From the NCBI GenBank assembly GCA_902475445.1, contig CABRZN010000006.1, positions 1 through 44,108 of the forward strand: DNA of 44,108 nucleotides, given 5' to 3'. The DNA comes from an uncultured Collinsella sp. (lineage in GTDB: Bacteria > Actinomycetota > Coriobacteriia > Coriobacteriales > Coriobacteriaceae). This document shows positions 16,950 through 24,380 of this stretch, piece after piece. The position numbers were made by a program, and so were the translations under genes. A model generated the notes under the pieces. That model saw only the letters and a program-made list of their open reading frames with translations. It did not search any database and was not told the origin of the DNA. The stretch's first letter is position 1. Each line of letters begins with the position of its first letter.

Positions 16950-17093
16950 ATGGCTGAGGAGAAGAAGACGTATAAGTTTGTGTGCATCGTTTGCGGTTAC
17001 GAGGTTGAGGTCGACACGCCCGAGCTGCCCGAGGACTACGTGTGCCCGGTGTGCGGCGTCGGTCCCGATCAGTTTGAGCTCGTCGAGGAGTAG
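16950..17093 (+). CDS. short rubredoxin
   Basis: 47 residues with two iron-binding CxxC knuckles, C12-IV-C15-GY and C32-PV-C35-G, ending GPDQFELVEE. This is a one-iron electron carrier of the cytoplasm. Classic rubredoxins are about 52-54 residues; here the stretch between the knuckles is shortened to 16 residues, intermediate between rubredoxins and the rubredoxin-like tail of rubrerythrin. The ATG at 16950 follows AGAGGAG. It is a likely partner of the flavin reductase upstream, with its own promoter and terminator. Confidence 0.9.
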   Translation: MAEEKKTYKFVCIVCGYEVEVDTPELPEDYVCPVCGVGPDQFELVEE

Positions 17094-17134
17094 CTCGCAG
17101 ACACACGACTTGCAGCAACATATAGCTCTGTCCA

Positions 17135-17172
17135 AGGGCCCCGGTCGGTCATCCCGGCCGGGGCCCTTTTTC
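17135..17172 (+). terminator. terminator after rubredoxin
   Basis: AGGGCCCCGG (17135-17144) pairs perfectly with CCGGGGCCCT (17158-17167), followed by a run of T residues. Confidence 0.9.
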
Positions 17173-17263
17173 CTCCGTCCCCAAGGGATCAATTGGTGTG
17201 CCGGGATATCTGAAATAACGATAGCCGGTCGCGGAGTTCTGATAGGGGTGTCTGGCTATATTT

Positions 17264-17295
17264 CCTATAAACCTAGTAGGATAAACGGATATAAT
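17264..17295 (+). promoter_or_regulatory. promoter and shared sulfur-cluster motif, copy 1
   Basis: CCTATA-N6-GTAGGAT (17264-17282) is followed, seven bases on, by a consensus -10 TATAAT (17290-17295). The motif overlaps the expected -35 region, and TCCTA/TAGGA gives it dyad symmetry. The same 19-bp pattern (14 of 19 bases identical) lies upstream of metY at 20199-20217 with the same distance to its -10 region. It probably binds a regulator of sulfur metabolism; which one is unknown. Confidence 0.6.
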
Positions 17296-17316
17296 GCCGA
17301 ACCTAAGCAACGAGGG

Positions 17317-17337
17317 AGACGCGGATCTGCCGCGTCT
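17317..17337 (+). promoter_or_regulatory. leader hairpin upstream of the sulfonate-type transporter
   Basis: AGACGCGG (17317-17324) pairs exactly with CCGCGTCT (17330-17337) around ATCTG, in the mRNA leader about 20 bases after the -10 box and 5 bases before the Shine-Dalgarno. It has no T-tract, so it may stabilise the message or limit ribosome access. Confidence 0.5.
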
Positions 17338-17360
17338 GTGCTGAGGAAGGGGCATTGCTT

Positions 17361-19418
17361 ATGACATCGCAGGACACGATTGCAAGGGGTGTACGCAGCG
17401 TCGATTGGAAGCGCCGCATGTGCGCGTTCCTGTTCGTGCTGGCTGTCGCAGCGACAGCTTTTGTCGCGCTGCCCGTCCAGGCCAAGGCGGCTGATGCACC
17501 GACCAAGACGGTGCGCATCGGCTTTCCTTCGACCGGCAACAACTTTCCGAGCGGCCTGCTCGGCGTGGCAAATACCAAAGGCTACCTTGATGAGTATCTG
17601 GAGCCGCTCGGTTACAAAGCCGAGGTGACGGGTTTTGTCGGTGCGGCGCCTGCGCTCCACGAGGCCCTGAGCTCTGGCGACCTCGATTACGTCGACTACG
17701 CGGGCTTTGCGGGCATTCTTGGTAAGTCGAAGGGCATTGACACGACGCTGCTCGCTGTGACGGATTTTGGCTCCAGCTGGCGCTTGGCCGTTTCTACGAG
17801 TTCGGGGATCAAGAGCCTCAAAGACCTGAAAGGCAAGAAGGTCGCCTACGTGCGCGGCGCCACGCCGCAGATGTATCTGGTGCGCGTGCTGGCCGAGGCG
17901 GGGCTCACCTTCGATGACATCGTGCCGGTCAACGCTTCGCTTCCCGATGGCCTGTCGACCCTCGCCTCGGGCGGTGTGGACGCTGCGGTGGTGAGCGGCG
18001 GACAGGAGACGCAGCTTGCCAACAAGGGCCTGGTCAAGGTCCTGCACGATGGCGCCAAGGCCGATTCCTCCACGTACTTTGAGCCCACGGTGCTGATCGG
18101 CCGCGCAGCGTACGCTAAGGACCACGAGGATGTGTCGGTGGCAATTCTCAAGGCGCTGCTCAAGGCCCGCGCCGACGTCCTTGCCGATCCGAGCGCCTAT
18201 ATCAAGCTCGTGTCCGAAAAGTCGGGCAACCCCATCGAGGTCATCAAGGCGCAAAACGTTGCCGATCAGGCGACGCTGCGTCCGGCCTCGCTTTCGGATG
18301 ACATGCTCGATTCCATGAAAGACGTCCAGCAGTTTGAGCTCGATAACAAGATTATCCAAAACGAGGTCGATATCGAGGCGTGGACGGATTCGAGCGCCCT
18401 GAAGCAGGCGATTGAGGAATTTGGATCGGACGGCAAGGGCACGGACGGTGCAAAGCTGGCAACGGCTGCCATTTCTGCGACGGTGGCGAGCCCCGAGGAT
18501 CGCGCGGCACGCAAGCAGGCCGAGATTCTCCACGGTCTGATCGGTGCGCTTCCGGTGGTCATAGCCGCGGCAGTCATCACGGTGGGCATCGTTATCGTTC
18601 GCCGCAACTTTCGTCGCCGCTTGGCCCCCGACGGTTCCACGGCCGACTCGGCGCCTGTCGTTCGCATTGTCGATACGCTGTTCGCGCTCATCTTGCCGCT
18701 GTGGGTGCTTGTCGCCTGGCATGTTGCCACCAGCACGGGACTGCTCTCCACGGTGGTGCTGCCCAAGATCTCCTCGGTCGCGTCGACGCTCGTGCAGCAG
18801 CTCACGACCGGCACCTTTAAGGGCGATCTTGCCATCAGCGTGATCCGCATCCTCGAGGGCTATGCCATTGCTGTAGTCGCCGGCATCTTCTTTGGCGTGG
18901 TCATGGGCATGAGCGCCTCGGCCCACAAGTTCTTCTCGCTCGCCTTTAAGGCCGTGCGTCAGATTCCGATGATGGCGTGGGTGCCGCTGCTGGTGATCTG
19001 GTTTGGCATTGGCGAAGAGTCCAAAGTCGCCGTCATCTTCTTGGCGAGCTTCTTCCCCGTGCTGGTCAACACTATCGATGGCATCGAACGCTGCGATCCC
19101 AAGCTCGTGGAGGTCGGTCGCATGTATCGCCTCTCGGGCTGGCAGATGTTCCGCCAGATCTATCTGCCTAGCGCCCTGCCCTCGATTTTTGTGGGCCTCA
19201 AGCTCGCCCTTGGCATTGCCTGGATGGCAGTCGTCGGCTCCGAGATGATCGCCGCGAGCTCGGGCATCGGCTTTAGGATCAACGACGCCCGCACGCTTAT
19301 GGATTACTCCATCGTCTTTGCCGGCATCATCGTCATTGCCGTCGCCGGCGTCCTGATGGACATGGTGCTCGGCGTGATCGCCAAGATCGCCACGCCCTGG
19401 CAGCAGAAGAAGAACTAG
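17361..19418 (+). CDS. sulfonate/nitrate-type ABC transporter: fused substrate-binding protein and permease
   Basis: 685 residues. After a signal segment (about 18-43, ending AKAADA) comes an NMT1/SsuA-type binding domain (about 48-375; IGFPSTGNNFPSG, GYLDEYLEPLGY, DYVDYAGFAG, KGKKVAYVRGATP). A helix at about 392-415 leads to an SsuC/TauC permease domain (about 430-680) with the EAA loop (GRMYRLSGWQMFRQIYLPS). Binding protein and permease are usually separate genes. The ATPase follows nine bases downstream. Context with sulfite reductase and MetY suggests a sulfur-containing anion, but no sulfonate monooxygenase is present, as expected of an anaerobe, so the substrate is open. ATG 17361 is chosen over a TTG six bases earlier. 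Confidence 0.85.
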   Translation: MTSQDTIARGVRSVDWKRRMCAFLFVLAVAATAFVALPVQAKAADAPTKTVRIGFPSTGNNFPSGLLGVANTKGYLDEYLEPLGYKAEVTGFVGAAPALHEALSSGDLDYVDYAGFAGILGKSKGIDTTLLAVTDFGSSWRLAVSTSSGIKSLKDLKGKKVAYVRGATPQMYLVRVLAEAGLTFDDIVPVNASLPDGLSTLASGGVDAAVVSGGQETQLANKGLVKVLHDGAKADSSTYFEPTVLIGRAAYAKDHEDVSVAILKALLKARADVLADPSAYIKLVSEKSGNPIEVIKAQNVADQATLRPASLSDDMLDSMKDVQQFELDNKIIQNEVDIEAWTDSSALKQAIEEFGSDGKGTDGAKLATAAISATVASPEDRAARKQAEILHGLIGALPVVIAAAVITVGIVIVRRNFRRRLAPDGSTADSAPVVRIVDTLFALILPLWVLVAWHVATSTGLLSTVVLPKISSVASTLVQQLTTGTFKGDLAISVIRILEGYAIAVVAGIFFGVVMGMSASAHKFFSLAFKAVRQIPMMAWVPLLVIWFGIGEESKVAVIFLASFFPVLVNTIDGIERCDPKLVEVGRMYRLSGWQMFRQIYLPSALPSIFVGLKLALGIAWMAVVGSEMIAASSGIGFRINDARTLMDYSIVFAGIIVIAVAGVLMDMVLGVIAKIATPWQQKKN

Positions 19419-19427
19419 GAGGGCATG

Positions 19428-20198
19428 ATGTCTAACGAGCTTTCGATTGCAGGCCTTAACAAGGACTTTTCCATCAAGGGCGAGACGCGCCACGTGCTCG
19501 ACCATATCGACCTCGATATCCGCGCCGGCGAGTTTTTGGTGATCGTGGGCCCCTCCGGCTGCGGCAAGTCCACGCTGCTCAAGATCATCGCCGGGCTCGA
19601 GCATCCCACGACGGGCACCGTCACGCTCGATGGCAAGCCCGTGACCGGCCCCGGCCCCGACCGAACCATGATCTTTCAGGAGCATCGCCTGTTTCCCTGG
19701 ATGAGCATCCGCGACAACGTTGAGTTCGGCCTGCGCGGGTGCTCCGATTCCGAGCGCTCCCAGATCTCGAGCCGCCTGCTCAAGACCGTCGACCTGGAAG
19801 AGTTCGCGGACGCGTACCCGGCGCAGCTCTCGGGCGGCATGTCGCAGCGTGCCGCCATCGCCCGCGCCTTGGCGACCAACCCCGAGATCCTGCTGCTCGA
19901 TGAGCCCTTTGGCGCGCTCGATGCTTTTACCAAGATGGAACTGCAGGAAGAGCTGCTGCGCATCCACGCCGAGCAGGGCGGCACCATGGCCATGGTGACC
20001 CACGATATCGAGGAGGCCGTGTACCTGGCCGACCGTATCGTGGTCATGTCGAGCCGACCCGGCAAGATCGAGGAGATCGTCGAGGTGCAGCTGGGCCGCC
20101 CGCGCGATCGCGGCAGCGCCGACTTTGCCTGGTACAAGAAGCGCGTGTACGACCACTTCATCAAGTCGAAACAAAAGGGGCCCGAATACGTTATCTAA
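19428..20198 (+). CDS. sulfonate/nitrate-type ABC transporter ATP-binding protein
   Basis: 256 residues, a standard SsuB/TauB-type ATPase: Walker A GPSGCGKST (about 41-49), Q-loop FQEHRLFPW, signature LSGGMSQR, Walker B LLLDEPFGALD and the switch His in VTHDIEEAVYL. It powers the fused binding protein-permease upstream. Of two adjacent ATG codons the second (19428) has better spacing to GGAGG. The stop is directly followed by the metY promoter motif (20199-20217), so the transporter and metY units may be read separately as well as together. Confidence 0.92.
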   Translation: MSNELSIAGLNKDFSIKGETRHVLDHIDLDIRAGEFLVIVGPSGCGKSTLLKIIAGLEHPTTGTVTLDGKPVTGPGPDRTMIFQEHRLFPWMSIRDNVEFGLRGCSDSERSQISSRLLKTVDLEEFADAYPAQLSGGMSQRAAIARALATNPEILLLDEPFGALDAFTKMELQEELLRIHAEQGGTMAMVTHDIEEAVYLADRIVVMSSRPGKIEEIVEVQLGRPRDRGSADFAWYKKRVYDHFIKSKQKGPEYVI

Positions 20199-20217
20199 CC
20201 TATACGGTTGGTAGGAT
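20199..20217 (+). promoter_or_regulatory. shared sulfur-cluster motif, copy 2, upstream of metY
   Basis: CCTATA-N6-GTAGGAT starts at the base after the ATPase stop codon. A weak -10 (CAGAAT, 20224-20229) stands at nearly the same distance as TATAAT does from copy 1. It marks a second promoter inside the cluster. Confidence 0.55.
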
Positions 20218-20273
20218 TTGTAGCAGAATGGTGCGCCAAGCAAATTGTTCGCACAACGAGGGAGCGATTGAGG

Positions 20274-21548
20274 ATGACCGATTCGAGCGACGAGCGCATC
20301 GACGGCATGCGTTTTGAGACAGCGCTGCTCCATGCGCGCCGCCGCGAGCCGTTTGCCGTGGAGTCGACGACGCCGCCGATCTACCAGACGAGCGCCTATG
20401 CCTTTGACGAGGAGGAGCGCCATGCCGCGGTGGCGGGCGGGCGTGCGCCGGGCTACGTGTACACGCGCCTGGGCAACCCCACCGTCGCGGCGTTCGAACG
20501 TCGCATGGCGGCGCTGGAGGGCGGCTTTGAGGCCGTCGCCACCGCCTCGGGCATGGCGGCGATCTTCAACGCCGTCTCCAACGTGCTGCGCGCGGGGGAC
20601 AAGATCGTGGCGGGAGCGTGCCTGTACGGCGGCACGCTCGAACTCTTTGAGAGCCTGCGCGATTTTGGCATTGACACCGTCTATGTTCCCGAGCTGACAC
20701 CGGACACGCTGGAGGAGGCGATCGACGAGCGCACCAAGCTCGTCTTTGCCGAGACCATCTCGAACCCCAAGCTCGAAGTGCTCGACATCGCCGCTATTGC
20801 CGAGGTCGCCCACGCGCACGGCATTGGCCTGGTGGTCGACAACACCGTGGCGACGCCGTATCTGTGCCGCCCGCTCGATCTGGGTGCCGATGTGGTTGCT
20901 GAGTCTTCGAGCAAGTACATCAACGGCCACAGCAATGCCATCAGCGGCGTGGTGATCGATTCGGGCCGCGGTCCGTGGAATCCGCAGCGCTATCCGTCCA
21001 TGGCCAAGTGGGCCAAGTTTGGCAACATGGCCTATACGGTCAAGCTGCGCCAGGGGCTGTTCCGCGATACCGGCGCGTGCCTGTCGCCGCAAAACGCGTT
21101 TCTCAACTGTACGGGCATCGAGACGCTCGCCCTGCGCATGGAGCGCGCCTGCGCTAACGCCCAAGGCCTTGCCGAATGGTTCGCGTCGAGCGGCCACGAT
21201 GTCGAGGTCGACTATCCGGGTCTGCCGTCGCACCCAGGTCATGACTTGGCCGCGCGTCAGTTTGGCGGCCGCGGATTTGGCGCGCTCATGTCGATCCGCG
21301 TGGGCTCCCAGGAGCGCGCGTTCAAGGTTATTAACGGCGTCAAGTTGCCGCTGCGCGTAAGCAACATCGGCGACACCAAGACGCTCATCACGCATCCCGC
21401 GACTACTGTTTTCGCCGACAATTCGCCGCAGGAGCAACAGGCGGCAGGTGTATGGCCCGATACGATTCGCCTATCGATCGGGATCGAGGACCTCGCCGAT
21501 CTTATCGAGGATTTTGAGCAGTCGCTCACCGCCGCCGATCAAGCATAG
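20274..21548 (+). CDS. metY: O-acetylhomoserine sulfhydrylase-type PLP enzyme
   Basis: 424 residues of the Cys/Met-metabolism PLP family. It begins FETALLHARRREPFAVESTT and YQTSAYAF, has YTRLGNPT and ASGMAAIFN, and the PLP lysine is Lys214 in ESSSKYINGHSN. The full length and the GxNxQ-free C-terminal region ending RLSIGIEDLADLIEDFEQSL fit MetY better than cystathionine gamma-synthase. MetY makes homocysteine from O-acetylhomoserine and a sulfur donor. Next to a sulfur carrier, E1 enzyme and JAMM protease, the donor is probably a protein thiocarboxylate. ATG 20274 has GGAG nine bases upstream. Cystathionine lyase activity is a possible alternative. Confidence 0.88.
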   Translation: MTDSSDERIDGMRFETALLHARRREPFAVESTTPPIYQTSAYAFDEEERHAAVAGGRAPGYVYTRLGNPTVAAFERRMAALEGGFEAVATASGMAAIFNAVSNVLRAGDKIVAGACLYGGTLELFESLRDFGIDTVYVPELTPDTLEEAIDERTKLVFAETISNPKLEVLDIAAIAEVAHAHGIGLVVDNTVATPYLCRPLDLGADVVAESSSKYINGHSNAISGVVIDSGRGPWNPQRYPSMAKWAKFGNMAYTVKLRQGLFRDTGACLSPQNAFLNCTGIETLALRMERACANAQGLAEWFASSGHDVEVDYPGLPSHPGHDLAARQFGGRGFGALMSIRVGSQERAFKVINGVKLPLRVSNIGDTKTLITHPATTVFADNSPQEQQAAGVWPDTIRLSIGIEDLADLIEDFEQSLTAADQA

Positions 21549-21560
21549 AAGGGGAAAGCT

Positions 21561-22475
21561 ATGGCAAAGATCAACAATGCCGCACTCAAAAAGGGCGGTT
21601 TTATGGCCCAGAAGCAGAAGGGGTACTACAGCCTTCGCCTGCGCGTGGTGGCCGGGCATATGACGGCCGAGCAGCTGCGTGTCGTGGCTGAGGTGGCCGA
21701 AAAGTACGGTCACGGCTACATCCACAATACGAGCCGCCAGTCCATCGAGATTCCCTGGATCAACGTGGAAGACGCCGAGGAGGTCAAGGCCGTGCTTGCC
21801 CAGGGCGGTGTGGAGCCGGGCTGCTGCGGCGCACGTGTTCGTACCGTGACGGGCTGTCAGGGCTGCGTGTCGTGTCCCTCGGGCAACATCGACAGCTTTG
21901 CCGTCGCCAACGAGCTCGACGAGCGCTACTTTGGCCGCGACCTGCCCGGTAAGTTTAAATTCGGCGTGACCGGTTGCCAAAACAACTGCCTGAAGGCCGA
22001 GGAGAACGACATGGGCATCAAGGGCGGCCGCAAGGTCACCTGGGTTCCCGACGCGTGCATCCACTGCGGTATCTGCTCCAAGGTGTGCTCGTTTGGCGCC
22101 ATCAGCGACGACGGCGAGACGCTCACGGTGGACTACGACAAGTGCGCGAGCTGCGGCAAGTGCTCGCAAAAGTGCCCGGTCGACGCTTGGGAGACCCAGC
22201 CGGTCTACAACGTGTGCTTTGGCGGCCTGTTTGGCAACCACATTACCAAGGCCAAGTCGTTCCTTCCGCCCATCGAGAGCGACGAGCAGCTTATTGCTGT
22301 TGCCGATGCCGCAATCCAGTGGTTCGACGACCACGCCAAGGCCGGCGACCGCTTTAAGTTCACGCTCGATCGCGAGGGCTGGGAGGGCATGGTCGAGGCC
22401 GTGACCGCTGCCTACAACGAGCATGCGCCCAAACCGGGCGAGCCCATCAAGCCACTGATCGGCACCGATAAATAA
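21561..22475 (+). CDS. siroheme sulfite reductase, AsrC-like, with two 4Fe-4S ferredoxin clusters
   Basis: 304 residues. A ferredoxin-like half-domain (about 20-85; RQSIEIPWI) leads to the siroheme-[4Fe-4S] ligands C99-x5-C105 and C139-x3-C143. Two ferredoxin sites follow (C166, C169, C172, C176 and C195, C198, C201, C205). This is the layout of the anaerobic sulfite reductase C subunit and related small enzymes that reduce sulfite to sulfide in the cytoplasm. The AsrA and AsrB electron-transfer subunits are not encoded nearby, so electrons must come from another ferredoxin or thioredoxin-type donor. It starts 12 bases after metY. Nitrite reduction is a possible alternative. Confidence 0.88.
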   Translation: MAKINNAALKKGGFMAQKQKGYYSLRLRVVAGHMTAEQLRVVAEVAEKYGHGYIHNTSRQSIEIPWINVEDAEEVKAVLAQGGVEPGCCGARVRTVTGCQGCVSCPSGNIDSFAVANELDERYFGRDLPGKFKFGVTGCQNNCLKAEENDMGIKGGRKVTWVPDACIHCGICSKVCSFGAISDDGETLTVDYDKCASCGKCSQKCPVDAWETQPVYNVCFGGLFGNHITKAKSFLPPIESDEQLIAVADAAIQWFDDHAKAGDRFKFTLDREGWEGMVEAVTAAYNEHAPKPGEPIKPLIGTDK

Positions 22476-22523
22476 GTTGACGCGGCGGGGTTACACCCAT
22501 GCCGTCTAAGGAAGGAGGCCTCC

Positions 22524-22778
22524 ATGGCCCAGGAAGAGATTGCATTTGACGACGAGGTCGATATCACCGACGCCGTCTGCCCCATGACGTTTGTGCGCGC
22601 GAAGGCCGCCATCGAGGAGCTCGAGATCGGCCAGGTGCTCAAGGTGCACCTCAACGAGGGCGAGCCCATGCAAAACGTGCCGCGCTCGCTTAAGGATGAC
22701 GGCCAGCAGGTGCTTCGCCTGGCGCCGTCGGACGAGGGCACGTTTGACCTGTACGTTAAGAAGCTCGTGGACGAGTAA
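22524..22778 (+). CDS. TusA/SirA-like sulfurtransferase
   Basis: 84 residues with the TusA fold: an acidic N-terminus, VDITDAVCPMTFVRAKAAIEEL (split at CPM) where Cys19-Pro20 is the conserved active-site pair, then IGQVLKVHLNEGEPMQNVPRSLK. TusA-like proteins carry sulfur as a persulfide on this Cys. Between a sulfite reductase and a thioredoxin, it probably accepts or hands on sulfur for the carrier protein made downstream. GGAGG precedes the ATG. Confidence 0.88.
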   Translation: MAQEEIAFDDEVDITDAVCPMTFVRAKAAIEELEIGQVLKVHLNEGEPMQNVPRSLKDDGQQVLRLAPSDEGTFDLYVKKLVDE

Positions 22779-22789
22779 GGAGACTGACG

Positions 22790-23110
22790 ATGGCAGAGAG
22801 AATCGACGCCGCTTCGTTTGAGGAGCGCGTGCTCAAGGCAGACAAGCCGGTGCTCGTGGATTTTTATTCGGACACCTGCATTCCGTGCAAGCGCCTCAAT
22901 CCGCAGCTTGCCAAGCTGGAGGAGGCCCGCGCCGGCGAGCTCGACGTGGTGAAGGTCAACATCAACTTCGACACGCAGGTGGCCGTTGACAATGGCGTCA
23001 TGGCGGCGCCCACGCTCGTGCTGTTCCAGGACGGCAAGGAGGCCAGCCGCACGGTGGGCTTCAAAAAGCTCGAGGAGCTCGAGGAGTTTATCGACGGGGC
23101 GCTTGCTTAA
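22790..23110 (+). CDS. thioredoxin-like protein with CIPC active site
   Basis: 106 residues with a full thioredoxin fold: VLVDFYSDTCIPCKRLNPQL (active site C30-I-P-C33), VDNGVMAAPTLVLF with the cis-Pro, and a C-terminal helix. The active site is CIPC instead of the usual CGPC, which normally alters redox potential and partner choice. No signal peptide, so it is cytoplasmic. It starts 11 bases after the TusA-like gene. It probably supplies electrons to, or takes persulfide from, its sulfur-cluster neighbours. Confidence 0.9.
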   Translation: MAERIDAASFEERVLKADKPVLVDFYSDTCIPCKRLNPQLAKLEEARAGELDVVKVNINFDTQVAVDNGVMAAPTLVLFQDGKEASRTVGFKKLEELEEFIDGALA

Positions 23111-23130
23111 GGCCCCATTTGGATGGGCCT
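23110..23130 (+). other. small hairpin between thioredoxin and the sulfur carrier gene
   Basis: AGGCCC (23110-23115) pairs with GGGCCT (23125-23130), with AT/AT extending it. No T-tract follows; it starts at the thioredoxin stop codon. A processing or stability element is possible. Confidence 0.35.
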
Positions 23131-23175
23131 GCAAGGGCTCGGATACGTAATTACTTGATAGGAAGGATGCCAATC

Positions 23176-23382
23176 ATGAAGATCAATGTCGGCGGCAAGC
23201 AGAAAGAGTACGACGAGGGCCTGACCGTGACCCAGCTCGTGGCGGCAGAGAACGTCGAGACGCCCGAGTACGTGACCGTGTCGGTCAACGACGAGTTCGT
23301 GGACCACAAGGACTTCGATAGCCATGTGCTCAACGATGGCGACACGGTTGAGTTCCTCTACTTCATGGGCGGCGGCTGTTAA
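23176..23382 (+). CDS. hcyS: ThiS/HcyS-like sulfur carrier protein with C-terminal extra Cys
   Basis: 68 residues with the ubiquitin-like ThiS fold: KINVGGKQKEY, LTVTQLVA, VTVSVNDEFV, LNDGDTVEFLYFMGGGC (last 17 residues). ThiS-type carriers normally end in Gly-Gly, which is adenylated and turned into a thiocarboxylate. Here Gly65-67 are followed by Cys68, so the C-terminus is masked. In Wolinella, HcyS carries one extra residue that the JAMM protease HcyD removes; the JAMM gene two positions downstream fits that. The gene symbol is by analogy; a thiamine role (ThiS) is possible but no thi genes are present. ATG 23176 follows GGAAGG by nine bases. Confidence 0.85.
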   Translation: MKINVGGKQKEYDEGLTVTQLVAAENVETPEYVTVSVNDEFVDHKDFDSHVLNDGDTVEFLYFMGGGC

Positions 23383-23487
23383 AAACGTCCCAGGCACCGC
23401 ATCTTGCCGCTCAAGCCGTCGCTTGCGTACATATAGTACGCGGCGCTCCTCTTTCGCGGCAACCTGCGGCACCTGGAACGTTTTTAA
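23379..23487. repeat. 109-nt compound palindrome between the sulfur carrier and E1 genes
   Basis: Outer arms 23379-23401 and 23465-23487 pair at 21 of 23 bases (they begin TTAAAAACGT). Inside, TTGCCGC (23404-23410) pairs with GCGGCAA (23456-23462), and GCGTAC (23425-23430) pairs with GTACGC (23436-23441) around ATATA. The stop codon of the carrier gene is part of the left arm. The element could be a mobile palindrome, or an RNA structure that sets different expression of carrier and enzyme. Confidence 0.75.
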
Positions 23488-23541
23488 TACCGAAACGTTT
23501 TAGCCGATCCTCGTTTCTATTTGCGTAAAGGGAGCTATCGC

Positions 23542-24378
23542 ATGGCTTTTTCGAATGAACAGCTTGAGCGCTATTCGCGCCACATTATCTTGAAGGAGGT
23601 TGGCGTTAAGGGGCAAAAGAAGCTCCTGAATGCCAAGGTCCTCATCATTGGCGCCGGCGGCCTGGGTGCACCGGCTGCCCTGTACCTGGCTGCTGCCGGC
23701 GTGGGCACCATCGGCATTGTCGATGCCGACGAGGTCGATCTTTCCAACCTGCAGCGTCAGGTAATCCACACCACGTCCAACATCGGCGAGCCCAAGGTGC
23801 AAAGCGCCAAGGAGACGATGGAGGACATCAACCCCGACGTCACGGTTAACACCTACCAGGAGTTTGTCGATTCCACCAACATCGCCGATCTGATCGCCGA
23901 CTACGACTTTGTGATCGACGGCGTGGACAACTTCCCCACGAAGTTTCTCATCAACGACGCCTGCGTTATGGCCAAGAAGCCCTTTGTGCATGCGGGCATC
24001 ATCCGCTTTAAGGGGCAGCTCATGACCTATGTGCCGGGCGAGGGTCCGTGCTACCGCTGCGTCTTTAAGACCATGCCGCCCAAGGACGCCGTGCCCACGT
24101 GCAAGCAGGCGGGCGTCATTGGCGCCATGGCGGGCGTCATTGGCTGCCTGGAGGCGCTCGAGGCTATCAAGTACATCCTGGGCATCGGCAACCTGCTGAC
24201 CGGCAAGCTGCTCACCTACGATGCGCTGGCGGGCGATTTCCATACCATCAAGCTGCCGCCGGCCGACCCCAATTGCGCCATCTGCGGCGAGCATCCGACC
24301 ATCACCGAGTTGATCGACTATGAGCAGCCCGAGTGCGCCGATGCCGTACACGGTGCGAGCCTTAAGGCGGGGGAGTAG
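23542..24378 (+). CDS. hcyF: E1-like ThiF/MoeB/HesA-type activating enzyme
   Basis: 278 residues. The nucleotide loop GAGGLG lies at 37-42, the adenylation motif DEVDLSNLQRQ at about 64-74, the catalytic Cys is Cys187 in PTCKQAG, and zinc is held by C170-x2-C173 and C245-x2-C248. The enzyme adenylates the C-terminal glycine of a ubiquitin-like carrier using ATP; sulfide or persulfide then gives the thiocarboxylate. There is no rhodanese domain, unlike MOCS3 types. Its neighbours are the carrier gene upstream and the JAMM protease three bases downstream. ATG 23542 is chosen by its AAGGGAG. MoeB function is an alternative, but no molybdopterin genes are in view. Confidence 0.9.
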   Translation: MAFSNEQLERYSRHIILKEVGVKGQKKLLNAKVLIIGAGGLGAPAALYLAAAGVGTIGIVDADEVDLSNLQRQVIHTTSNIGEPKVQSAKETMEDINPDVTVNTYQEFVDSTNIADLIADYDFVIDGVDNFPTKFLINDACVMAKKPFVHAGIIRFKGQLMTYVPGEGPCYRCVFKTMPPKDAVPTCKQAGVIGAMAGVIGCLEALEAIKYILGIGNLLTGKLLTYDALAGDFHTIKLPPADPNCAICGEHPTITELIDYEQPECADAVHGASLKAGE

Positions 24379-24380
24379 CG

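Noticed and set aside
20199..20273. A SAM or methionine riboswitch before metY
   Set aside because: Only 75 bases separate the preceding stop from the start, with no recognisable S-box helices.
17265..21437. A 1390-codon open frame antisense to the transporter and metY genes
   Set aside because: It runs across several well-supported plus-strand genes and their intergenic regions, with no ribosome site and composition typical of a GC-rich shadow frame.
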